From contig JAPWDM010000023.1 in assembly GCA_035578155.1 (NCBI GenBank), positions 3,571,829 through 3,635,828 of the forward strand: a stretch of 64,000 nt of DNA, in the 5' to 3' direction. The position numbers and the translations under genes were made by a program. Source of the DNA: Brachynemurus nebulosus (Eukaryota > Arthropoda > Insecta > Neuroptera > Myrmeleontidae). The stretch's first letter is position 1. The number at the start of each line of letters is the position of its first letter. The notes beneath the pieces were generated by a model. It was not told where the DNA came from, did not search any database, and was given only the letters and a program-made list of their open reading frames with translations. Shown piece after piece: positions 47,782 to 59,066 of this stretch.

Positions 47782-48810
47782 AATGCTTAAAAAATTAAAA
47801 TTGTTACCTTTTTAATTCGAACCTCTCTATAATTCGTAATATTTTAAGAGTCCCTCGAGTTTCGAATTAACGAGAGTCGACTGTATATTAATCATACGTC
47901 GGGTTGTAATGGGTTAAATAAGTAACTGTATAAAGAATATGTATCTTTAAAATAAATGGCTGGAACATGATTTACCATAACAAAACAAATGTCAAACTTA
48001 TCATTTCTACATAAGTTTTATTTATGTTAATTGTGAAACATGAAAAGGAAATACTTGAAAAAAATTTACATTTAAAAAAAATGTAATTCATGAAGATGTT
48101 ATCAGAAGACAATTTTTTTTTTGTTTTGCATTTAACTTAGCAACATGTACAATCTAAAGACAATACTAGAAATAAGAATAAAAGTTACCTTGATACTATA
48201 TTATTGCGGTATAAATTCTTTTACTAAAATAGGTAAATATTTTAACGATCAAGATTTCTCTGTATCATTTGAAAGCACTACAAAAACTAAAGAAAAGCGC
48301 CGTAAAATTCAAAATATTTGTTAAGATTTCACAAATTACAAATTACCTACAACAAAATTATTAGATATTACTTATATAAATAATATAATGAAAAAAAATA
48401 ACGACGGTGAAGGTGCTGAGTAAAATTTTGAAAATGGCATTACAACTTTATAAGGCCACTAAAAATTGTTACTAACCTAAGAGAGGGTATCCATTTCCTT
48501 CAAATTTACTAATCGAATAACTGGGTAGTTAAAAAAGGGAAGGGTTCAGCAGCATGTCACTACCGAGAAATTTTATCTTTTATGAATAATAATTTTATCT
48601 TTTATAATAATAAAAATAAAATATACATTTTATGTACTAAGAGCGTTCTTATTCATTTAAAATTAGATAACAATAACTTCAATCTACTTTCATTATTATT
48701 ACCCATCAATTACTTTCTATCCTTATCAGACTATTAAAATTCCACGAATCGATGGAAAACAAAATAAATGTTAAAATTAAAGAAATTTGGGGGACAGGCC
48801 TACCCACACT

Positions 48811-49527
48811 ATCAACTTCCCATTGGGTGTCCTTAAAGACTAGAGATTACTGTACATAAATAATTCTTTTTCCATTTCGGGCAACTTCTCTCCCCTGGGC
48901 CCCCCTGAGCTCTCCCCTGGGCCCCCCTGAGCTCTCCCCTGGGCTTTGCCCCTTGCACCCTACCGGGGGCTTCGCCTTCTGTACCTAAGGGTGGGGGCTC
49001 CACCCTTATCAAACAAATGATAACATCATTTGTTCTCAAGATATGCGAGACAAAATTAATATATTTCAAAAACAGTTTCTTATTTCGTTTTTTATTAAAT
49101 TTTATAATAATATACTGGCATTTTTAACATCAAGGAAGGTTCTTAGGCCAATATAATAATGTTATGGTAAAAAATCCATATAATCTGTTATCTTAATAAA
49201 GTTAATTCTGTTTTTTTACCACAAAAAACAAACCGCTAATCCGAATTTGCTGAAAACTTTATCCGGTCTTCATTTTTTGATTACGCATCTAATGAAATTA
49301 GTGCGGAGTTGATATCATCATTTGTTCTCGAGATTTGCGACACGAAAAAAAATTCACGAACGAACGAACGAACGAACGAACGAACGAACTAACGAACGCA
49401 CGCACAGACATCACGCTAAAAATGATGGATTCGGATTCTAGTGACCTTGAAATGTGGAGATATGTCAAAATTAGCGATTCGTAAAATCGGACCCATTACA
49501 ATAACTTCCTATGGGAAGTTACTAATT
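48811..49527. mobile_element. Unclassified TIR element with GC-rich tandem core
   Basis: CTATCAACTTCCCATTGGG on the left and CCTATGGGAAGTTACTAAT on the right are inverted over about 15 bp. Inside are three ~21-bp units of GAGCTCTCCCCTGGGCCCCC (48887-48952), a GGGGGCTTCGCC/CCCCACCC GC-rich block, two ATCATTTGTTCTC(A/G)AGAT copies, and (CGAA)n at 49354-49388. Superfamily not recognised. Confidence 0.6.
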
Positions 49528-49946
49528 GAAATCACATTTAATATGCATTGTATTTGTATTATTTAAAAGCCAATTTTCTGGCAAAAATTATTTTATGGTA
49601 AGTAGACAATAAATATAATTATCCTTAAAAATTGCAAAAAAATATTTATGGTTACTTCAATCGAATTATTAAACTGAAATATACAAACTGATTTCTTCTG
49701 TATTTAATTTTGAACTCGGTTTGAAAATAATTTATTATTATTTGTTTTCCACATTTTTGGTATTAGTTTCGCACGCTCATCTATAACCGCGATCCCTTCA
49801 ACAAAGTTCTATCTATATAGAATATATTTACGTTACTTTGAATCTGGTGCAAGATCGCTATAGAAGTTTTCATTTCGGCCGTGTGGTTTTGGCTGCCGGG
49901 GCTTCTACAGACTTTTTTGTAATAAAATAAAATAAGCACCTGCATA

Positions 49947-50522
49947 CAGGGCCAGCGCAAGGTTATTTGACGCCCTACGCAAAATATGTTTTGGCGCCCT
50001 CGAACTTGATAAACGCTTATTTAACAATAATAACAGTTAAAGGTCATACAATGAATTTTCAACTTTTAATATGTAAAAGTTTTTCACAAAGTACATATAT
50101 TAACACAATTAAATCAGTACTTAATGCTTATTTATTTGCAATAAATTATTTGTTAATAAACAAATAAACATTAGATTGTGTAATATGAAATGTCGTTTTC
50201 CGACCACTTGGCCAACCATGCAATGCAGATAAAGATCGACACTTTTTTGGCATAAAAAATATTTTTAAAAAATTCATAAAAAAAAGAATTAAAAAAGGTT
50301 GACAGACCCCTTTCTTAATATACTTTTATAGATACAATGTATCCGATCAACATTTTTGACATAAAAATACATAAATATTAAAGTCGTTTGGAAAGTGAAT
50401 TTAGTTAACAAAGATACGTACAGTGGCTTGTAAAATTTTTATGCCCTCAGATTATTGGCGCCCCTTGATTTCTGGCGCCCTAAGCGGTCGTCTAGTTCGC
50501 CTATATGGTTGCGCCGGCCCTG
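49947..50522. mobile_element. hAT MITE
   Basis: CAGGGCCAGCGCAAGG ... GGTTGCGCCGGCCCTG, a standard hAT end. Flanks CCTGCATA and CTCGCATA match at 6 of 8. 576 bp; TGGCGCCC motifs cluster in both subterminal regions. Confidence 0.85.
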
Positions 50523-50631
50523 CTCGCATAGCATATTTATTTTAAACTTGGATAAAGAGCTTTATGAGCAAGTTCTTTATTTGCTGTATATGTCTATAAG
50601 CAAAAACTTTCAATAAAATTATAAATTCATA

Positions 50632-51329
50632 TCTATACATATAATAAAATTGTAACGAGAGCATTTCTGTACATGGAATATTTTTTGAAAATTGTACTGG
50701 TACTGTAAATAGTTATCGATGTAGATACCAAAACAGCGATTTTTAAAATTTTTGTCTGTCTGTCTGTCTGTTCACGCATCACGCAAAAACTATTGGACGG
50801 ATTTTAATGAAATTTGGTGTGATGATAACTTATTACCTGGGTCAACATCTAAAATACTTTTTACTCCGGGAAAATTTCCCATTCCCACGGGAAAATGGAA
50901 AAACCATTTTGAGCATGTGCACACATTAGGCAAAAACTATTGGACGGATTTTAATAAAATTTGGTGTGGTGATAACTTATTATCTAGGGCAACATTTAAG
51001 ATATGTTTTACTCCGGGAAAATGCCTCATTCCCACGGGAAAATAGAAAAACCATTTTGTGCATGTGCACGTATTACGCAAAAACTATTGGACGGATTTTT
51101 ATGAAATTTGGTGTGGTGATAATCTATTACTTGGGTCAACATTTAAGATACTTTTTACTCCGGGAAAATTCCTCATTCTCACGGGAAAATAGAAAAACCA
51201 TTTTGAGCATGTGCATGCATTACACAAAAATTATTATTCTTTGCAAGTTCTATATAACTGTTACACTTACATACTTCTCATTGAGTTTATAACAATGCTT
51301 TGCGCGAACGACGTCGCGGGTACGGCTAG
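50632..51329 (+). mobile_element. Non-autonomous Helitron, long copy with tandem units
   Basis: A|TCTATACATATAATAAAATT ... GGGTACGGCTAG|T, hairpin CGCGA-ACGACG-TCGCG near the 3' end. The interior has three full ~147-bp tandem units plus a partial one; the landmark AAAAACTATTGGACGGATTT-type motif is at 50785, 50932, 51079 and (decayed) 51226. The apparent long reading frames over it are repeat artefacts. Confidence 0.9.
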
Positions 51330-51486
51330 TTATACATATACTTACAAATATTTCAGTCACTATTCCACCATTATGGTATAATATATCATCAATTTTACAT
51401 TGTCTATACTATTGTTTTAAATTAAAACTTGAGATGAATGAATGACATAGATTAAATATCCACTTTCCCGACCTGTTTTTGTCTGA

Positions 51487-51510
51487 CGGACGGACGGACG
51501 GACGGACGGG
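51487..51510. repeat. (GGAC)n microsatellite
   Basis: About six GGAC/GACG units. Confidence 0.9.
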
Positions 51511-51852
51511 AACGGATGTTGATGTTAGCGAAGAAATGGTGCGGTATCGTATTTCAAGCGTGTTTTATTATTAGGTCTGTATGCCATCACATCGGTGTTG
51601 TAAAATTAAAATGTTAGAAAGCACATTTCAGTCAAGATTTCACTTCATCTACAAAATCATTTCGAAAAAATAGAAACACTATATTAGTGTTAGTAAAGTT
51701 AATGGGCTTGGTTAGTTGCAAAAAAGTCATAATCTTTTTGTTTCGTAGTACTCGTAACACCCTTTCAAACAAAAAAGTAGCTAATTTTGTACACGAATGT
51801 CTAAAATTACTAATTTACTGATTGTATTTTATGAGTTATTTAACTTTATATA

Positions 51853-52422
51853 CAGTGTAAACTCCATATAACGAAATTGAAGGGACCGGGTATTTTATTA
51901 CGTTATAAAGAGTTTTCGTTATATGGAGAGTAAAAGAAAACAATATAATTTTACGAATAAAACTTACGAATTTAGTAAGTGGTTTTAATTTTGACTGAAT
52001 TAAATGACACTTTTTCGTCAATACACAAACTCTTTCTTTTACTCGCCATGTTTACAGTTAAAAAGTTTGAAAGCAACTAAGAATATGATAACGTAAAGAC
52101 AGCAATAAGACAGTAGTACGGAAGTACAGTAGGCAAAAACATGTGCTAGGCAATTACAACAAACAAATAAACGGATTTCTAAGAATCCCTTTGTGCGTAC
52201 GAAATATTTACGACTCTGTATCACTATTTTGTTTGAAAGTCAATGAAATAAAATTTTTTTTGGCTTGAAAAATGACGCATTTTTCGCTATTGAGAGTGGC
52301 TATTACGTTATAAAGAGTGTTTCAATATACGAATGATAATGTAAACCAAACAAACCTTTGTAATTTCTACGTTTTAAGGAGTTTTTCGTTAAATAGAAGT
52401 TCGTTATATAGAGTTTACACTG
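51853..52422. mobile_element. Tigger/pogo deletion derivative
   Basis: TA|CAGTGTAAACTCCATATAAC ... GTTATATAGAGTTTACACTG|TA, 570 bp, TIR of about 24 bp. Holds the first codons of a transposase at 51972-52049. Confidence 0.9.
51972..52049 (-). pseudogene. Tigger-type transposase N-terminal relic
   Basis: ATG followed by MASKRKSLCIDEKVSF and a stop after 25 codons. M-A/S-S-K-R-K-x-L-x-x-x-E/D-K is the start of the CENP-B-like DNA-binding domain of Tigger/jerky transposases. The rest is deleted. Confidence 0.65.
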
Positions 52423-53581
52423 TAGATATGTTTAAAAACGAGCTGTATTTACAGCTTATCAAAAGAAATAAAAATTAAAGGTGTATTCCATTATTTTAGA
52501 AAGTATTATATTAATACCTTTTTGTATCTCTACATTAAAAAATACTGAAAGTAAATTGATGCTATTACAGAAATGCAATGTTATTTAAATATGCAGTCGC
52601 ATGACATTTTGAATTCGTATATATTTTGTGATGCAATTTTATTAATTTAAAATTTATGGGTTTGGTTAATTCAAAGTTCTACACAATTTGGTACTGAAAT
52701 ATAAAAATTTACTTAAGAATTATTGTAGATTTTACCGGTTTAAATTTACAAAACATCTTTGAACGCTAAAAAAATAGGGCTATATGTTTGGTAATTTTTT
52801 TTTCTAAACAATTATATTTTAATTTCACATTTGTGTAAATTGTTTAAAAAATCTCATGACCCATAGATTTCATGTCAGTGTTACAGTTTTGTCATTTTTT
52901 TAATTGCACATAACTAAACGTAAGTATAATAAATTATAATACTTTGGTGTTGCTACGAATTAATTTCTCACTGCAGGCCATTAATTCTAAATATTAAAGT
53001 TTTTGTGGCGTTTCATATAATAAAATTTTTAAGAAAACAACAGTTAGAATTAATATTTTTCGCTAATTGATCTTACGTTTCAACTTAACTTTTTTTACCC
53101 AAATTATTTGAGGTTATTATTAATACGGACATCATCTAGTTAAAATGTCAAGAAAATCAAGAGCGGTAATGTTTTTCTTATACGACAGACTGGACTATTT
53201 TCCAGATAGCAACGTAAGTGACTTTACCGTCCAAAAAAAAAAAAAAAAAAAAATTAGGCTGGGCAATGAATTTGTTCAAAATCATAAGTGGCTAACGACA
53301 AAATCAGTTGCAGGTAAAATCAAATAAAATTATATTGTTGCAAATTAGAAAGTAAAAAAAAATCAAAAATTCCGTTTTTGAAAAAATTTAATGAACTGAT
53401 AATATGTCAGTTATTACTGATTCGTGACTCGAGCGATGGCATTTGAATATTTTTTTTAATGATTCCTGTTATTTTAAGTACTGTCAAGTTTTTGTATTAA
53501 ACATACCGAATGAAACAGAAAAAGACTAACAAAAAATGAAGGTATTTGTATCTATTCATAAAAAATAATTTGGCATCATGA

Positions 53582-54624
53582 CGCTGGTCGAAAGTTTTTT
53601 TGTAGTCAAAATTTAATAACTTCAATCGATTGTAGGCCGTTTGTAGATGTTTGTAGTATATTTATTTTCGTTTGTAGCCCTTTAGTTTATTTGTAATTAA
53701 CAATCAAAATATTGTACTGAAGTTAGTCGGAAGCAATCGTGAATTTAATTCTTTTGGTAGCAATAGAAAGGTTATCGTTTGTAGTGTCTAAATATAACGG
53801 TAAAATGTTCGTAGGGTCGCCTGATAAAGCATAATTAATTAAAAAGTTATTTAAAAAAAATGCGCATGCGTACCATTTTAAATTTGCTCCATGTGAGTTC
53901 GTTATTTTAAATTTGACGCATGTATAGGTTTTATTGCATTATATTATTCAAAATTTAACAGACTGCGCTTATGATTACAGTAAAATTTAGTCTAAATATA
54001 ATCATAATTTACTTAATATGAAAATAACATTGCTTTGTTACTTTTAACCAAATTGAAGTTTTCTTGTAACGAACCACCTTTCGAGTAGCTAAGTCAATAA
54101 CAGGTTTAATACAATTGAAAATTATTTATTATTATTATATATCTTTCATTAATAATTTATTATTATTATCTTTCATAATTAATTAAAAATAAAAAACTTT
54201 TAGACCAAATTTTACTGTAATCATAAACGCAATCTGTTAAATTTTGAATAATATATTGCAATAAAACCTATAAATGCGTCAAATTTAAAATAACGAACAC
54301 ACATGGAGCAAATTTAAAATGGTACGCATGCGCAGTTTTTTTTAAATAACTTTTTAATTAATTATGCTTTATCAGGCGACCCTACGAACATTTTACCGTT
54401 ATATTTAAACACTACAAACGATAATCTTTCTATGGTTACCAAAAAAATTACATTCACGATTACTTCCGACTAACTTCAGTACAAAATTTTGATTGTTAAT
54501 TACAAATAAACTAAAGGGCTACCAACGAAAATAAATACACTACCAAGATTTACAAACGGCCTACAATCGATTGAAGTTATTAAATTTTGACTACAAAAAA
54601 ACTTCCGGCCAGCGTCATGATGCT
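53582..54624. mobile_element. Mutator-like long-TIR (foldback) element A
   Basis: Ends GGCATCATGACGCTGGTCGA / CGGCCAGCGTCATGATGCT, arms of about 420 bp (53582-53998 and 54202-54624). Flanked by a perfect 9-bp duplication AAATAATTT (53573-53581 and 54625-54633). Arms share ACTTCAATCGATTGTAGGCC, ATGCTTTATCAGGCGACCCT and ATGCGCATGCGTACCATTTT (or near-identical reverse complements). No coding frame. Related terminal motif to 59992-61729. Confidence 0.82.
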
Positions 54625-56678
54625 AAATAATTTCGCCCGCAGCACGTTCAAATCACAGCAAATGATGTTATGAATCAGAAAATTTAAAATAACACTATAA
54701 AATCGGTTTGATCATCTTTGGTACACCCTGTACCAACATGTAAATATTACACACAGAGCAAAGGTAAACTGTTAAAAAAAATTACAAACAAATACGTGTT
54801 TTGCATTTAAAATTTGCAATAGAAAAAAACAATAGGTAAGGAACTTGGTATAATTTTAGAAAAATAACAAAGCAAACACAAAAAAATGGTGTCTTAAAAC
54901 GGCGCGGAACGGGCTAGTGAGACTCTAACGGTAGTTACCGTCGTACTTAATTGTTCTGTGGAAGAGATATAAGTGGTGAATGCATTCTTTTCCGTCGCTG
55001 GCATAATATAGCTAGCGTTCGCTATTTGCGTTGCAACTATATCGTAAACAATTTACATAGAATAATTACTGTAAAATATTTCTACTTAACCTGTTCAGTC
55101 ACGATTTTCACGAAATTATTATTAAAAATAATAATTTTTACTCACATATTTCAAAGAAAAAAATATAAAATTTAAAATTACTTTGTTAATATTCTCAGAG
55201 GAAAAAATTAATTTTCAAATATTTGCTGTTAAGTTTACACTTTAAGTACTTGTTAAGATAATTTTCGCACTGAAATCAAATGTTTTTCCCAGGTAGAAGG
55301 CAGCCTATGTTCTTTTCTATCTCCCCGATTATTATCATTATGCAAAATTTTAAGTCGACTGGTTAAGCGCAGATGAAACCAGAAGACGAGACAAACATCG
55401 TTTCAAATACATTTTCCCAAAAAAGTAATTTATGTTCTCTGTCTATTGATTAAACTGTTAAGGTGTAAAAGTGAGACAAACAATCGTACTTTTTTGCATT
55501 TATAACTGAGACTGCATAAAAAAATTGCATAAAAAATATTCAAAAACTTCACAAATAATCAAAAAGTTTCATAGAAAATATATAATTTACAATGCTTAAG
55601 ACCTCACAATTTCCTTAGAAGTCGCTTTTTTAAACAAGATAAAGTATTAATTTGCACGTGAGAAAATTTTATTTCATTTTTAGAATATTATAAAAATTGC
55701 AATAAATACATCTGTAAAAAAACTTATATTCTTATGCAATGTACTGATTAAATGCTTAAAAACAAACAATAACTAATCTTACCGGCTAGCGCAAACTAAT
55801 ATTAAAATATTTTACATTTTATCACTTTTCATTCGCATTATGTACTTTTATGGGCATTTTTTTAAAAACCGTATAAATAAAGGTTATGCTGTATTTTAAT
55901 CTATTCGAATGGCAAGAATGTTTTGTAAAAATTCCAAAAAAAACTAATATTTTAAGTAATTTTTGCTATTTACATAATTTCCTTAGAATAACAAACAAAA
56001 ACTTTAAGTACATTTTTCTCGAAACTACATTTATAAAAATTCAATATAAATTATAAAAAATTTCATAGCGTGCGACTACTTTTTTTTTTTAAAATTAAGT
56101 TTTAAGAAAATCTAGAATGTTTGAAATATTATTTTGAAATTTTTCTGAGTTGTTACAAAATTTTACAGCGACCAATAGAGAAAATACTCAAATTCTGATC
56201 AAACTGCTTGTTGTTAGTCTCTATTTGGTATAACTATGAAAAATTGTGATTTTAAGTATAGTATTGATAAGTGATTTTAAATAAAAATTTCAAGTCACTT
56301 AAATAAAGATCTTTATAATTTTTCTATAAAAATTAAATAAAATCCGCACATGTATATAAAAATAATGAACAGTGAAAAAAAAAAATACATAAGTAGTTTA
56401 ATGTCTATTTCTATTGAAAATATATTATTTACCTTGAAGTAAGAACTTTAAGTATGTTGGTATGCATTTTAGAGTTTTTATACTTTTATATAAATTGACG
56501 ATGATGATTTTTAATTATTTATACTTATTGTTTTGCGTAATAAATAATTACTTTTAAATAATATTCTCACCATTTAAACAATAATTACTTTTAAATAATC
56601 AAATTTCCTTTTTGAGATTCTCACTACAGGTATGTGTTTATGTTGTTGTTTAAACATGAATAAATATATCTGTATATA

Positions 56679-57890
56679 CAGCTGAACCTTTTTATGCGAT
56701 ATTTTTTACGCCGCTTAAAAAAATGACTATTAAAGTGCATAATGCGAATCAAAAGCAAGAGAAAGTGTAAATAACCTAAACATTAATTATAATAATTTAG
56801 TTTGATAAAATTACTTACTGATGATTTTTAAATATTTAACTAGTCAGCACATTGCATAAGAATATACGAGTACTATATTCTGTTCAACCGGAAGGTGCAA
56901 TTTTGACAGGCGGAATATTCACTAGTAATAAATCATTATTGAAAAATGAAAATAATCCTTACGGAAGAGAACAAATAATAAGAACGTCCGAAAAACGAGA
57001 GACTTAAACAAAAAAGACAGATTATACAATTAACATGAATTATACCTTATGTCTCTTTATTTTTAACAAGAAATACCAAAAGTAGTTTATGATCAGTATA
57101 ATTTTATCCATCTTTTATTACTAATATAATATAATTGTATGTGTTTACCCACTTACTTTAGTATCCTTTTCATTTGATCTTAGTTTAAAGGGATGCGAAA
57201 TGAATATGATATGATTGTATGATTGTATACGACAATACGGCATATTCTAGAACAAGAAGATGCTTTGTGAAACGTAGACAATTTAATTGAAAATGCCCAA
57301 GAACGTTTTATAATTGATTTAAATGAATCTTCCTCAACAAATTCAGCTGATAGTTCCGATTGTGACTAATAGGAACAAAAAATTAGTAACTATTATTTCT
57401 TTAAATTTGTCAAGGTGTTTTCTTCTATATCACTATTTTTAAGATAATTTTACTTAATGATCAAATATATTTTTCAAATAAATTAATCGAACAGTTAAAA
57501 TGTTCAAATTATTTTTTTTTTTTGGAAGTTGTTTCTATTCATTTTATATTATAAATATTTGTAAAATATTCGTTTAAACTAATCGATTGAACGTGCACTT
57601 TTGTACTACTGAAGTGCTAATGCAAAGTCATAAATTATACTAAGGACTAAAATGTCAAAATTGCACTACGTTATAGTATTCTTTTTTTTAATAGATATAT
57701 TTATCACAATTTTTATAATATTATATAAAAAATGAAGTCAAATGTTCTCATGTATATGAATTAATGCTTTATCTCGCTTAGAAAAGCAACTTCTAAGGAA
57801 ATCGTGAGGTTTTAAGCGTTTTGAGTTATGTATTTTCTATGAAACTTTTTTATGCGGTCCCTATCCACCGCATAAAAGAAGGTACAGCTG
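56679..57890. mobile_element. Tigger/pogo-type element, degraded
   Basis: TA|CAGCTGAACCTTTTTATGCG ... CGCATAAAAGAAGGTACAGCTG|TA, 1212 bp. A plus-strand transposase C-terminal relic lies at 57241-57369; the rest is AT-rich and unreadable. Confidence 0.78.
57241..57369 (+). pseudogene. Probable Tigger-type transposase C-terminal relic
   Basis: Reads HILEQEDAL, stop, NVDNLIENAQERFIIDLNES, SSTNSADSSDCD, stop. A short acidic Ser/Asp-rich tail at the end of the frame, in a TA-flanked CAG-ended element, fits the usual C terminus of pogo/Tigger transposases. One in-frame TGA. Too short for certainty. Confidence 0.4.
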
Positions 57891-58274
57891 TACAATCTAG
57901 CTTTTAGTTCAACAGCTAGCTCTACAGAGAAAGTAATTAACTTGTCGGTATTCCGAAAATAATTGGTTCGACCATTCGAATATGACGAAATTTCGCTCAG
58001 ATCATATTGACAGTACGCTTCGATTGGTACCCCAACAATGTCGATATCATTTTTAGGGTTCCGAAGCAATCTTTCTCCGGAACTCTAATGCTTTTATGCA
58101 GCATGTCGTTTCTAACCAATAGCGTAATTCGACATTGATGTGTAGGTATTTTATCTTTTAAGGGTGCAAAAAAATGTCTACAAATTATACGAACCATACA
58201 CATAGAATGTATGTATGTACATATACGCACTTGTAACAAAAAAAAAAAAATAAAAATAAAAATAGGCTGACTAC

Positions 58275-59066
58275 CTTAACTCGTTTTGGATGTATTTCTT
58301 TTGTGAGGTGCGTCGATGAAGACGTTTGTAAAATTGGCGCCGTGATCGAATGTGTCTCGGCCTGCTTCATTAAATCTTCGGTCACGGATTTCTCTTCACC
58401 GCGCGTCAGTGTTGTGACTTTACGTATAATTTTTGTGGTAATACGCCGCGTGCCATTTTCACCGCTACGACTAGTTTTCGATTCCAATGAACTACCCAAC
58501 ACTTCGGTGGACAAGTGTCGTTTTGTGTGTACGGCTTGTAAACTCTCCACCGACGGTCCTGGTGCTGCTGCATACGATGCTGTGTGTGACCCCACATCCT
58601 CCTGGCGGTGGTGATAACGATGTCGCTGGTGTGTACCGGCGTCGTCTTCGTGTTGTTTAATCGAAATCACAGTGGTGATTGGTGCACCAGCAGACTGTTG
58701 CTGCTGACGTGGTACAGCAGATCGTCCTGCAGATTTTTCTGTGACAATATTTGTAACCGTTTTTCGTTGGTATTTTGGTGATTCGGTTTGATGAATGTAA
58801 ATTGTTTTACCGCCGCCAGAGTGTGTGGCGGGTTGCGGTGATGGCGACGCCGAATGCGTGCTTAATTTTTCGGTTGAACGATACGTCGACGAACTGCTGG
58901 ATACGATCGTTTTTCGTTGTGTGTTCAGTGATTCAGTTGTTGAGACACTACCACCACCGCCCAATTTAATCGATTTCGAGGGTGATTCTTCGGTGCCACC
59001 CTGCACAAAAAGTCGCTTCGACGTGGACGACGATGGTTCTTTCACAAAACGATACATGGAAGACAT
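58275..59066 (-). CDS. shot: shot first coding exon (alternative N terminus)
   Basis: The exon is 264 codons, opens with MSSMYRFVKEPSSS and ends in phase 0 at ...HPKRVK, followed by a GT donor (AAG|GTAGTC). The ATG at 59066 is the most upstream in frame and has A at -3; a second ATG lies four codons on. The protein is Ser/Thr/Gln-rich and low complexity (a QQQQ run, SSSSS runs, repeated KTI/KTV motifs), probably disordered, with no domain I recognise. GC content and codon use stand out from the flanking AT-rich DNA. It belongs to shot by inference: same strand, compatible phase with the CH2 exon, and no other gene in the interval. Spectraplakins use several promoters that swap such N-terminal exons. 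A possible 3' splice site (tttttctag) near 59143 suggests an upstream 5' UTR exon. Alternative: an unrelated gene nested in a shot intron. Confidence 0.68.

Larger units (their letters stand above)
47277..47883. mobile_element. Tigger/pogo-type MITE
   Basis: TA|CAGTAGACTCTCGTTGATTT ... AAATTAACGAGAGTCGACTG|TA form: the left end is CAGTAGACTCTCGTT and the right end AACGAGAGTCGACTG, with further inward matches (AATTCGAA, CTCTCTATAATTC). 607 bp, containing an (AT)n tract and a separate hairpin. No transposase seen. Confidence 0.86.
30692..58274 (-). other. shot: 27.6 kb first intron of shot, filled with transposons
   Basis: The interval between the N-terminal exon and the CH2 exon has a donor at its high end (GTAGTC) and a TATTTCCAG acceptor at its low end. 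I looked for CH1-domain coding sequence on the minus strand (FTKWVN-like, GNPKLTLGLIW-like and ILHFQ|gt motifs) and found none. The interval holds the elements listed separately. Remaining stretches such as 32540-34640, 35750-37370, 52430-53570 and 54630-56670 are AT-rich and show no gene or clear element to the eye. Confidence 0.7.

Noticed and set aside
48833..49069. Gly/Pro/Arg-rich minus-strand frame
   Set aside because: Reading through the GC-rich tandem core of a repetitive element.
49354..49388. Regular CGAA repeat considered as a CRISPR-like or regulatory array
   Set aside because: Simple 4-bp microsatellite without spacers, in a eukaryotic transposon.
50752..51292. Two overlapping frames with repeated WTDFNEIW / YYLGQHLRY motifs
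   Set aside because: They arise from the 147-bp tandem unit of a Helitron being divisible by three; no start context and no relation to known proteins.
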